Shown: positions 15,866 through 23,731 of the stretch, piece after piece
Position numbering within the stretch: the first letter of the stretch is position 1
Layout of the letters: every line of letters begins with the position of its first letter
DNA from: Butyrivibrio sp. VCD2006
GTDB lineage: Bacteria > Bacillota > Clostridia > Lachnospirales > Lachnospiraceae
Direction: 5' to 3'
Assembly: GCF_000423925.1 (NCBI RefSeq)
Contig: NZ_KE384106.1
Location: 106,348-170,347, forward strand
DNA: 64,000 bases
Notes under the pieces: generated by a model
Database searches by the model: none
Seen by the model: only the letters and a program-made list of their open reading frames with translations
What the model was told of the DNA's origin: nothing
Program-made: the position numbers and the translations under genes

Positions 15866-18379
15866 TTATTTAGTGATTTTCTGTTTCTTACCAGATATGC
15901 CTCTTGCTTTCAATACCTTCTTATAGCTCCTAAGTTTGCTCTTAGGAACTTTTACTTTTGCTTTTGAATGTATTCCCTTAAATGCATTCTTACCAACTGT
16001 GATCTTTGAAAGCGCAGTTGTCTTAATCTTAATATTCTTCAGATTTTTACATCCGGAAAATGCATTCTTACCAATTACCAGGATATTTTTCCCGATAATT
16101 ACTGATTTGAGATTAGTATTGTTCTTGAAGGCATTAGCAGCAATTTCTGTAACAACAAATTTAGTGCCATCAACTGTTATGTCAGAAGGAATAATAACGT
16201 TGTTTGCATCCATGTTCTTTGATTTAACATAGATAACTGCATTTGATTTTTCTCCTGACTGAAGAACCATATAGTAAGCATCTGATTTTGGATCAACAAC
16301 AGTATCACCTACTGAATATCCGCTCTTCTGGTTTTCAACCTGATCAGAAGGAGTAACAACTACCGGCTGATTATTGTTTTCTGAGCCATTATTGCCAGGA
16401 TTGCTGTTGTTTGAATCGCTATTACCTGCATCGCCATTGCCGGGATTGTTATTGCCAGCATCACTGTTACCATTTTCAGTATTTCCGTTATCGGTGTTAC
16501 CGTTATCAGTGTTGCCATTATCAGTATTACCATTATCAGTATTACCATTATTGGTGTTACCGTTATCAGTATTGCCATTATCAGTGTTGCCTGAATCACC
16601 ATTATCTTCTGAACCATTATCAGCTGCAGTACTCTTCCATACAGCAAATAGTGTTATGTTAGCATCAGTGGTATAAACATCACCGGGATGATAAGCAACT
16701 GTATCAGAACCGGCACTTGTTGCCCATCCTTCAAATGTATATCCTTCTCTTGAAGGTGCGACCTGACTAAGTTCAAGTGCATTTTTATAGAATTTGATAT
16801 CTGTATCGGGACCGTTTATTCCACCATTTAAATTATAATAAACGAAATGTTCAGCATCATGGAATTTCCATGTCTGGTTTGTCTGATACTGATTTGCGTT
16901 AAAAGGAAACTGCTCTACGTTAGTTCCATTCGCGGTACCATAATTTTTGACATCCAGTGCCATTCCGCTACATCTGTTAATAAACGCAAAACCATAACCA
17001 CCGGTTTCAACAATTGCCCACTGCTGCGATATAGCCCCATTATAGCTGCTTACGTAAACATTGTTATTATATGATGTACGTCCATCACTAACATCAAGTA
17101 CCTTACCGGATGCAGCATGTATTATCTTATAATAACCATTATTAAGTGCTTCAAAGTCAAAGGAATTAAACTGACTTGAGCAGGAATCATCCCATACGCG
17201 GACATTTGTCTTATCGGGAATATCTCCTGAATCACCTGCAACATCCAGTTCAAGTCTATCGTCGATCATACTTGTCAGAACATATCTGCCATTTTCAATA
17301 AACTGTGCGGGCTTATAAGGAATAAATACCCAAGATTGAGCATCCGTGTCGTTGTTTTCGCAGGTTCTTACATTTGTATTTGAAGCAATATTGCCATTTT
17401 CAATATCTAAAGAATATCCATTGCATCTTGCCTGAAGTCTGTAGCCATTTCTTCCGTTTGGAGAAATAGCCCACTGCTGAGCATCGTTATCTTCATAATT
17501 ATTGAACACTTGAACATTTGAGCCACTTTCAAGTCCGGCATAATAAACATCCAGTGCCATAATTGAATTATACTGAGTTATGGTGTAAAAACCGCCCTCG
17601 TATTTCAGATGCCAAACATCATAATCGTTGAGATCAAGACTTCCCTCATTCCAAAGATGCACATTTTCCTCGTTTTCAGCAGGGGAATTGCTTCCTTCTA
17701 TATCAAGATAGCAATTTTGATTTGCTGCACTTGCAATAATATAATCCCCATCAGGAAGAGTTCTGTCATAGCCTGACTCCATTCTGCTTCCTGTAGGTAC
17801 ACTTGGTGTAGGCTCAGGCTGCGGTTCGGGCTGTGGTTCGGGCTGTGGTTCAACATATGGACTGCCGGTATAATGGAAGCAGATTACATCGCTTTCCTTA
17901 TCAAAAGCACACCATTGAGCATCCTTCTGATTAGCATTACGCTGTGTACGATATACTATCTCATTCTCTACCTTTGTTACAAACATTGCATGCTTGTATA
18001 GAGGCTTTGCACCTGGCTTAACATGAACAAGCACATCACCTACAGCAACTTTGCCTGCATTAGCTCCATCGGATCTGATTTGTTGACCACTCTTTGCAAG
18101 TTTATATTCAGTAAATCCATCCGTTTTTTGCAGCTGTCTGTAAAAATTGCCGCATCCGGGCTGTACCGGAAAGTCTACTCCTCCGGCAATTAAGCACCTT
18201 GAAACAAATTCCGCACATTGCCATGAACTATTATTATTCCAGGTTTCGTAAGCAAACTGGACTGCAGCATTGATATTATATCCTGCTGCACGTGAAATAA
18301 TGCTTGTAGTAAACAAATTAAAGAATACGCTTACTACAAGCATTAAACCAAATAATCGTCTTTTAATTCGAAATTTCAT
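15866..18379 (-). CDS. Secreted amidase/CHAP-like, ricin-lectin, InlB-repeat and BspA-like multidomain protein
   Basis: 837 residues, no lipobox. Signal peptide ~1-32 ends near SRAAG. Residues ~35-155 form a papain-fold amidase domain (WQCAEFVSRCLIAGG with the likely catalytic Cys, YKHAMFVTKV with the His). A PEPQ linker follows, then two ricin-type beta-trefoil lectin regions (~190-340, ~350-490) with repeated QQWAI/QSWVF/NQTWKF motifs. Then comes a Listeria-Bacteroides (InlB B) repeat (~495-570: REGYTFEGW), an N-G-N-T-D tandem linker, and a lysine-rich BspA LRR tail (~690-837). It probably cleaves peptide bonds in cell walls while lectin and BspA parts hold sugar or surface. ATG 18379 has GGGAGGGTTATTT upstream. 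Confidence 0.85.
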   Translation of the reverse strand: MKFRIKRRLFGLMLVVSVFFNLFTTSIISRAAGYNINAAVQFAYETWNNNSSWQCAEFVSRCLIAGGVDFPVQPGCGNFYRQLQKTDGFTEYKLAKSGQQIRSDGANAGKVAVGDVLVHVKPGAKPLYKHAMFVTKVENEIVYRTQRNANQKDAQWCAFDKESDVICFHYTGSPYVEPQPEPQPEPQPEPTPSVPTGSRMESGYDRTLPDGDYIIASAANQNCYLDIEGSNSPAENEENVHLWNEGSLDLNDYDVWHLKYEGGFYTITQYNSIMALDVYYAGLESGSNVQVFNNYEDNDAQQWAISPNGRNGYRLQARCNGYSLDIENGNIASNTNVRTCENNDTDAQSWVFIPYKPAQFIENGRYVLTSMIDDRLELDVAGDSGDIPDKTNVRVWDDSCSSQFNSFDFEALNNGYYKIIHAASGKVLDVSDGRTSYNNNVYVSSYNGAISQQWAIVETGGYGFAFINRCSGMALDVKNYGTANGTNVEQFPFNANQYQTNQTWKFHDAEHFVYYNLNGGINGPDTDIKFYKNALELSQVAPSREGYTFEGWATSAGSDTVAYHPGDVYTTDANITLFAVWKSTAADNGSEDNGDSGNTDNGNTDNGNTNNGNTDNGNTDNGNTDNGNTDNGNTENGNSDAGNNNPGNGDAGNSDSNNSNPGNNGSENNNQPVVVTPSDQVENQKSGYSVGDTVVDPKSDAYYMVLQSGEKSNAVIYVKSKNMDANNVIIPSDITVDGTKFVVTEIAANAFKNNTNLKSVIIGKNILVIGKNAFSGCKNLKNIKIKTTALSKITVGKNAFKGIHSKAKVKVPKSKLRSYKKVLKARGISGKKQKITK

Positions 18380-18464
18380 AAATAACCCTCCCAAAAACTT
18401 TTTTCTGAATTAAAAACTCCTCCAAAAATATTCTACCATTTTATACGCAAATGTCTATAAATAT

Positions 18465-18511
18465 AGGCATACATTTATATATGTGTTATTTACAAATATA
18501 GATGTATGCCT
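18465..18511 (-). terminator. Terminator after livF
   Basis: AGGCATACATTTATAT (18465-18480) pairs with ATATAGATGTATGCCT (18496-18511), one mismatch. It lies 30 bases beyond the livF stop codon. Confidence 0.65.
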
Positions 18512-18540
18512 TTATCCTCGCATGGAATTATAAAATTAAA

Positions 18541-19257
18541 TTATTTAGAGCTTCCAAGATAAGCAGCTCGAACATCCTCATTTTCAAGCAGTTCTGCACC
18601 TGTGCCTTCAAGAGAGATTTTTCCATTCTCTATAACATAAGCTCTGTCAGCAACATGTAGAGCCATGTTGGCATTCTGCTCAATAAGCAGTACTGTAGTT
18701 CCATCATCATGAATCTTCTGAATAATCTCAAATATACCCTGAACGACAATAGGCGCAAGACCAAGAGAAGGCTCATCCATCATGAGGAGCTTAGGTCTTC
18801 CCATAAGGGCACGACCTACTGCGAGCATCTGCTGCTCTCCTCCTGAAAGGGTACCGCCCTCCTGCCATGATCTTTCCTTAAGTCTTGGGAAGTATCCAAA
18901 TACCATCTCAATATCCTTCTCAAGATCATCATTTCTAAGGTAAGCACCGATTTTTAAGTTTTCAAGTACGGTAAGATTAGGAAAAATCCGGCGTCCTTCA
19001 GGAACCATCATGATACCCTTTTGAACAATCATTGTAGGATCCTTTCCTGTGATGTCATCACCTTCAAAAAGGACTTTACCACCCTTGGGCTTAACCAGTC
19101 CGGATATTGTTCTAAGTGTCGAACTCTTTCCGGCACCGTTAGCTCCGATCAGGGTAACGATCTCACCTTGTTTTACGTCAAAACTGATTCCGCGAACGGC
19201 TTCAATTCCTCCGTAACTAACCTGTAAATTTTCTATCTGTAAAACATTTTCACTCAT
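18541..19257 (-). CDS. livF: Branched-chain amino acid ABC transporter ATP-binding protein LivF
   Basis: 238 residues, normal length for LivF. It is one of two ATPases driving high-affinity uptake of Leu/Ile/Val or related substrates at the inner face of the membrane. Walker A (GANGAGKSSTL, ~37-47), the Q-loop, the signature LSGGEQQMLAVGRAL, Walker B (LLMMDEPSLGLAP) and the switch His (LLIEQNANMAL) are all seen. VPEGRRIFPNLTVLENL is a typical LivF stretch. ATG follows GGAGATCAGTA and overlaps the livG stop. Distant relatives import urea or short amides, so the substrate is not fixed by sequence alone. Confidence 0.93.
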   Translation of the reverse strand: MSENVLQIENLQVSYGGIEAVRGISFDVKQGEIVTLIGANGAGKSSTLRTISGLVKPKGGKVLFEGDDITGKDPTMIVQKGIMMVPEGRRIFPNLTVLENLKIGAYLRNDDLEKDIEMVFGYFPRLKERSWQEGGTLSGGEQQMLAVGRALMGRPKLLMMDEPSLGLAPIVVQGIFEIIQKIHDDGTTVLLIEQNANMALHVADRAYVIENGKISLEGTGAELLENEDVRAAYLGSSK

Positions 19258-20105
19258 TACTGATCTCCATCCGTCACACCAAGATATGCTTCTATAACAC
19301 GCTGATTCTTCTGAACCTCTTCCGGTATTCCCTGTGCAATCTCACTACCGAAGTCGATTACATAGATATAATCGGAAATATTCATGACAAGGTCCATATG
19401 ATGCTCAATAAGAAAAACAGTGAGCTGATATTTATCTCTTATCTGTCTTACGAAATCAGCAAGCTCAATTGTCTCCTGCGGATTCATTCCGGCAGCAGGC
19501 TCATCAAGAAGTAAGAGCTTGGGATTTGTAGCAAGTGCTCTCGCAATCTCCAGACGTCTCTGAAGACCATAAGGAAGACTTACTGCCAGTTCGTCCTTGT
19601 AAGCATCGAGTCCCTGTTCCACAAGAAGTTCCATAGTCTCCTCGCGCATTCTTTTTTCTTCAGCCATATTCCCTCTGAAAATAGCTGAAAATACATTCTG
19701 CTTAGCATGCTGATGCTTTGCGATAAGTACATTATCAAAAACAGTCATACTTTTCCAAAGTCTGATATTCTGGAATGTACGTGCAATACCAAGACCTGTT
19801 ATCTGATCAGGAGTCGGCGCAAGCACGGGTTCCTTCAAATACTTATCAGCATTTTCACCTTTATAGGTTTTAGCAGCTTTTCCTGTGGGATGGTTTCTGA
19901 CCATTGGCTGTCCCATGAACTCAATTTGTCCGTTTGTTGGCTGGTAAACACCTGTTATACAGTTAAAAGCAGTGGTTTTTCCGGCACCGTTAGGACCAAT
20001 GAGTGCGGTAATCTTATGCTCAGGCACTTCCAAAGTCAGATTATTAACTGATACAACGCCACCAAATTGCATTGTAATATTTTCAAGACGTAAAGCATTC
20101 CCCAT
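19257..20105 (-). CDS. livG: Branched-chain amino acid ABC transporter ATP-binding protein LivG
   Basis: 282 residues, slightly longer than usual (~255). Walker A (GPNGAGKTTAF), a ~20-residue insert after GQIEFMGQPM, GIARTFQNIRLWKSMTVFDNV, the LivG signature region LPYGLQRRLEIARAL, Walker B (LLLLDEPAAGMNP) and H-loop (FLIEHHMDLVM) are present, along with the C-terminal LivG/BcaATP segment (VIEAYLG). Pairs with LivF to power LivM and a LivH not found here. RBS AAAGGAAAAACTAAGTA precedes the ATG; it starts just after livM. Confidence 0.93.
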   Translation of the reverse strand: MGNALRLENITMQFGGVVSVNNLTLEVPEHKITALIGPNGAGKTTAFNCITGVYQPTNGQIEFMGQPMVRNHPTGKAAKTYKGENADKYLKEPVLAPTPDQITGLGIARTFQNIRLWKSMTVFDNVLIAKHQHAKQNVFSAIFRGNMAEEKRMREETMELLVEQGLDAYKDELAVSLPYGLQRRLEIARALATNPKLLLLDEPAAGMNPQETIELADFVRQIRDKYQLTVFLIEHHMDLVMNISDYIYVIDFGSEIAQGIPEEVQKNQRVIEAYLGVTDGDQ

Positions 20106-20108
20106 TAC

Positions 20109-21305
20109 TTAGTTTTTCCTTTCCGTTTTCCGGGCAGTCTTTTTCAAAAGTGCACCTAGATTGATCTCATTTTCTCCCATTATTCCCTGTGAGAAAAACA
20201 GCACGATTACCATTATGACAATTGAAAATACTACCATACGGAAACCGTTTCTAAGAAGCGGAACCTTAAAGCTTCCGATATACTGTTCACTATCGAGGAA
20301 TCTGAGCCACCACTCCGAGCATGCAACGTATAAAAATGTCGCAAGTACACTTCCGCTAACGGAACCGATTCCTCCTATTACAACTATGAGGAGAATCTCA
20401 TAAGTCATAACTGAAGTGAAAGCCTTTGCCTGGGCATTAGCCACATACATTGCGAAAAGCGCTCCGCCAACACCTGCAAAAAAGCTTGAAATAACAAATG
20501 ACAACATTTTATGTCCAAACAGATTGATACCCATTGCTTCTGCAGCGATTTCATCATCACGAATTGACTTAAATGCTCTTCCGTAAGAGCTGTTAATCAG
20601 AAGAACTATAATAGCAATACATATTGAAGAAATCAGGAACGGGATAAACGTAGAAAGACGAACTATCTCATGTCCTGCTGCATCGGTTATATTAAAGCTT
20701 GAGAAAGTGGGAAATCCCTTGATCATGTTGGCACCATTCGTGATTTTTCCAAGCTTCTGCCACTGGAAAATAGCACGAAGGATCTCTGCAAAGCCAAGTG
20801 TGGCAATTGCAAGATAATCACTTTTAAGTCTAAGTACAGGAAATCCTATAAGATAAGCAAAAAATCCTGCTACACATCCTGCGAGAATAAGAGCTATAAG
20901 ACATCCAATTATCATACTTATGGCACCGCCAACACCGGTAGTACCAAAAACCGAACCCAGTATATCGATAATAGATGAGTTAAATGCACATCCTCCGAAA
21001 AGGTAATACACCTGCTCTTTAGAAGCTGCAGGAACAGTCAGGATGGCATAGGTATATGCACCAAGAAGCATAAAGCCAGCCTGTCCTAATGAGAAAAGTC
21101 CTGTAAATCCATTTAACAGGTTCATTGAAACAGCTACAAGTGAATATACAGCTGCTTTCTTAAGCACTGTAAACAGAGGGCTTGTAGGCCAGAAAACCTG
21201 CGGTAATCCCGGAATTATGGAACTTAAATTCTCTAATATAATTATGAATAAGAGCAGCACGGCTATGCCGGCAAATGCCCTCGTATTGATTTTTTTCTGT
21301 TTCAT
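20109..21305 (-). CDS. livM: Branched-chain amino acid ABC transporter permease LivM
   Basis: 398 residues with ~9 membrane helices. The conserved permease pattern is clear: SLVAVSMNLLNGFTGLFSLGQAGFMLLGAYTYAI, YLAIATLGFAEI, GRAFKSIRDDEIAAEAMGIN (the ATPase-coupling loop) and VIGGIGSVSGSVLATFLY. It makes half of the membrane channel; LivH normally supplies the rest and LivK the binding protein. Neither is in this window: the upstream neighbour is the CstA gene, separated by a terminator hairpin only ~28 bases from the ATG. The ribosome site is weak (GGGA, 12 bases away), hinting the operon lost its 5' part. Confidence 0.9.
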   Translation of the reverse strand: MKQKKINTRAFAGIAVLLLFIIILENLSSIIPGLPQVFWPTSPLFTVLKKAAVYSLVAVSMNLLNGFTGLFSLGQAGFMLLGAYTYAILTVPAASKEQVYYLFGGCAFNSSIIDILGSVFGTTGVGGAISMIIGCLIALILAGCVAGFFAYLIGFPVLRLKSDYLAIATLGFAEILRAIFQWQKLGKITNGANMIKGFPTFSSFNITDAAGHEIVRLSTFIPFLISSICIAIIVLLINSSYGRAFKSIRDDEIAAEAMGINLFGHKMLSFVISSFFAGVGGALFAMYVANAQAKAFTSVMTYEILLIVVIGGIGSVSGSVLATFLYVACSEWWLRFLDSEQYIGSFKVPLLRNGFRMVVFSIVIMVIVLFFSQGIMGENEINLGALLKKTARKTERKN

Positions 21306-21319
21306 ATTTTTTAAATTCC

Positions 21320-21356
21320 CAAAATAAAAATTGAGCTGCAGTTTTCACTGCAGCTC
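21320..21356 (-). terminator. Terminator of the cstA gene
   Basis: Perfect 9-bp stem GAGCTGCAG (21333-21341) / CTGCAGCTC (21348-21356); minus strand continues AATTTTTATTTT. It lies directly after cstA and just before livM. Confidence 0.8.
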
Positions 21357-21392
21357 TTATTTTTAAAGATTATTTTGATAATGGTCGTTCTT

Positions 21393-22859
21393 TCAAGCAG
21401 ACTTCTTGTGATTAACAGGCTGTTTTTCACCGTGCTGTGCTGGTCTCCGTGTGTTGTAGATAAAGAGTGCAAGGAATGCGATTGCAGCTATTATTCCAAC
21501 AGGATAAGCAATTACTGTTGAAAGATGCAGGCATTCAGGTGCACAGAAGAAATACGTTACTGAAACTGCTGACATGAAGGTTGCCGGTACGGCTGTGAGC
21601 CAATACTGACGTCCATTTCTGAACAGATACATCGATGCTGTCCAAAGAGCTATCATAGCAAGCGTCTGGTTTGACCAGCTGAAATATCTCCAAACAACAC
21701 CGTAGTTAAGCTGGCTGATAAAAGCACCTGCAAGAAGAAGCGGTACACAAAGAACAAGTCTCTTCATATAAGGCTTCTGATCTACCTTAAACCAATCTGC
21801 AACAACAAGTCTTGCTGAACGGAATGCTGTATCACCTGAAGTGATAGGACAAGCTATAACACCAAGCATTGCAAGAACGATTCCAAAGCCGCCCATTGTC
21901 TTTGTGCAGATATCATATACGCAAGCTGCCTGTCCGTTTGCAAGCATATCTGTAAGTCCGGTTGTAAGTCCACCTGTCTTTGCATAAACTGCGCTTCCTG
22001 CAGCAGCCCAAACCAGTGCGATTATTCCTTCACAAACCATTGCTCCGTAGAATACCATGTGACTTTCTTTTTCAGATCTGCAGCATCTTGCCATAAGAGG
22101 TGACTGCGTTGCATGGAATCCTGAAATAGCACCGCAGGCAACTGATACGAACATCATGGGCCATATAGGTGTATTACTGGGATGAAGGTTTGAAAGCTGA
22201 ATCTCGGGAATTGTATATCCATGTGTGAAAATACCGATTCCTACACCAACTGCCATAACGATAAGGCAGATACCGAATACAGGATAAAGCTTTCCGATGA
22301 TCTTATCGATCGGTACAAAGGTTGCTATGAAATAGTAAATAAGAACAAGTGTAAGCCAGAATGTTGTGTTTGTAAGGAGTCCTGTTCCACCCTGATTTCC
22401 AATAAGCAGTGCAATAAGTCCTGCAGGTCCTACTGCGAAAACAGTACCAACCATAACGAGAAGAACTACGCTGAATACACGCATAATTGTCTTCATAATG
22501 TTTCCAAGATACATTCCGGTAAGCTCTGATACGCTTGCACCGTCATGACGCATACTCATAAAACCAACTGAGAAATCATGAACACCACCGGCAAGTATTG
22601 TACCAAGTGTGATCCAAAGGAATACTGATGTGCCCCATTGAGCACCTGCAAGAGCTCCGTAGATCGGACCAAGACCCGCAATATTAAGGAGCTGTATCAA
22701 AAAAAGCTTCCATCTTGGCATTACTACAAAGTCTACACCATCATTGATTCTGACGGCAGGAGTCTCCCTGTCATCAGGGCCATATACTTTATCAACTATT
22801 GACCCATAAATGAAATAACCCGCTACCAAAACTGCTAAACATACCAAAAAGCTAATCAT
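21393..22859 (-). CDS. cstA: CstA/BtsT-family carbon starvation (pyruvate or peptide) transporter
   Basis: 488 residues, the short CstA form common in Firmicutes, with ~13 membrane helices. Family marks: QLLNIAGLGPIYGALAGAQWG, GGVHDFSVGFMSMRHDG, ISGFHATQSPLMARC and ITSGDTAFRSARL, with the cytoplasmic C-tail rich in Arg/Lys/His. E. coli members take up pyruvate (BtsT, CstA) or were linked to peptides. ATG follows AGGAGGGTGTACTT. The promoter (22909-22937) has LytTR-type direct repeats next to it, and a LytS/LytT pair starts upstream at 23728, so control by that pair, as for E. coli btsSR/btsT, is strongly suggested. A terminator closes the transcript. Confidence 0.92.
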   Translation of the reverse strand: MISFLVCLAVLVAGYFIYGSIVDKVYGPDDRETPAVRINDGVDFVVMPRWKLFLIQLLNIAGLGPIYGALAGAQWGTSVFLWITLGTILAGGVHDFSVGFMSMRHDGASVSELTGMYLGNIMKTIMRVFSVVLLVMVGTVFAVGPAGLIALLIGNQGGTGLLTNTTFWLTLVLIYYFIATFVPIDKIIGKLYPVFGICLIVMAVGVGIGIFTHGYTIPEIQLSNLHPSNTPIWPMMFVSVACGAISGFHATQSPLMARCCRSEKESHMVFYGAMVCEGIIALVWAAAGSAVYAKTGGLTTGLTDMLANGQAACVYDICTKTMGGFGIVLAMLGVIACPITSGDTAFRSARLVVADWFKVDQKPYMKRLVLCVPLLLAGAFISQLNYGVVWRYFSWSNQTLAMIALWTASMYLFRNGRQYWLTAVPATFMSAVSVTYFFCAPECLHLSTVIAYPVGIIAAIAFLALFIYNTRRPAQHGEKQPVNHKKSA

Positions 22860-22908
22860 AAGTACACCCTCCTATTATTTAGTGAAAGTAATCCCTTCCC
22901 TAGTTTTT

Positions 22909-22937
22909 AGTATATTCTTGCTATTAATTCACAACAA
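22909..22937 (-). promoter_or_regulatory. Promoter of cstA
   Basis: TTGTTG (22937-22932) and TATACT (22914-22909) with a 17-base spacer, ~50 bases before the ATG at 22859. The -35 box is poor, as expected of an activated promoter. Confidence 0.65.
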
Positions 22938-22938
22938 T

Positions 22939-22973
22939 AATCAGGTACTGAAATGCAAAAAATCGGGTCTGAA
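22939..22973 (-). promoter_or_regulatory. LytTR-type direct-repeat operator of cstA
   Basis: On the minus strand TTCAGACCCGATT and TTCAGTACCTGATT follow each other with 21-22 bases between equivalent positions, two helical turns. LytTR regulators (AgrA, BtsR, YpdB) bind pairs of ~9-base direct repeats in this geometry. The downstream copy ends 1-2 bases from the -35 box, the right place for activation. Confidence 0.65.
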
Positions 22974-22996
22974 TTGTAATTGATTAATAAATCTAA

Positions 22997-23728
22997 TTAC
23001 ATACAGAAATGTTGTCTTATTTCGTGAATCATGTTTCTGCTTATAGGAATGGCGATGTCGTCACATTCCTTAAGCTTACAGGCATATCCATTGTTATAAT
23101 CCGGAACAAGTGCTTCGCAGGCATTTAGATTAACAATAAAGCTCTTATGTATTCTCGCAAACTGGTCTCCTGCAGGACTAAGTTTCTTTTCCCAGGTAGT
23201 CAAAGGCTCATTACTAATATAAATATTTTTATGGCAATGTACCTTTGCACCTTTATGGATTGCCTCAATATAGCTGATGCTGTCTGCACCTACAACCTCC
23301 ATATGATCACCTGCGGGAAGCGCAAAGGGACCCGGCATAAATTTTGTTTCGGTTTTTCTTTGCATCAGCTTTTTTATAGCCTTTCTTATTCTGTTTTCAT
23401 CAAAAGGCTTCATTACATAATCAACTGCATCAAGATCAAAGGCATTAAGTGCATAGTTTTCATAAGCTGTCACAAAAATGATAGGTGTATTGATATTCTT
23501 CTGCCTCATTTCTTCAGCAAGCTCAGTTCCTCTTTTATCTCCCAGTTCTATATCAAGGAAGCATGCATCAAATGTATATTTATCAAGCACCTCCAAAACA
23601 GCGGAGCCGCTTCCGGCTTCAATAAGTTCTACTCCGGATTTATTTAAATCCTTAAATATTTTTTCCAGTAAAAATTTAAGCTCGCTCCTTGCCGGCCTCT
23701 CATCATCTGCAATCAAAACTCTGGTCAT
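22997..23728 (-). CDS. LytTR-family response regulator (BtsR/LytT-like)
   Basis: 243 residues. An N-terminal receiver (~1-125) has the acidic pair at DDE (8-10), phospho-acceptor Asp59 in CFLDIELG, FVTAYE with the Thr, and VMKPFDENRI with the Lys. A LytTR DNA-binding domain (~140-240) has SISYIEAIHKGAKVHCH and FARIHKSFIVNL. It binds direct repeats in promoters. ATG follows GGAGGGTTAAAGT and lies 3 bases beyond the kinase stop, so kinase and regulator are made together. The cstA promoter carries a matching operator and is the likely target. Confidence 0.92.
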   Translation of the reverse strand: MTRVLIADDERPARSELKFLLEKIFKDLNKSGVELIEAGSGSAVLEVLDKYTFDACFLDIELGDKRGTELAEEMRQKNINTPIIFVTAYENYALNAFDLDAVDYVMKPFDENRIRKAIKKLMQRKTETKFMPGPFALPAGDHMEVVGADSISYIEAIHKGAKVHCHKNIYISNEPLTTWEKKLSPAGDQFARIHKSFIVNLNACEALVPDYNNGYACKLKECDDIAIPISRNMIHEIRQHFCM

Positions 23729-23731
23729 ACT

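Noticed and set aside
16360-16676. Open frames in other phases across the N-G-N-T-D linker of the amidase-ricin gene
   Set aside because: Low-complexity tandem codons give open frames in several phases; the minus-strand frame with signal peptide and domains is the real one.
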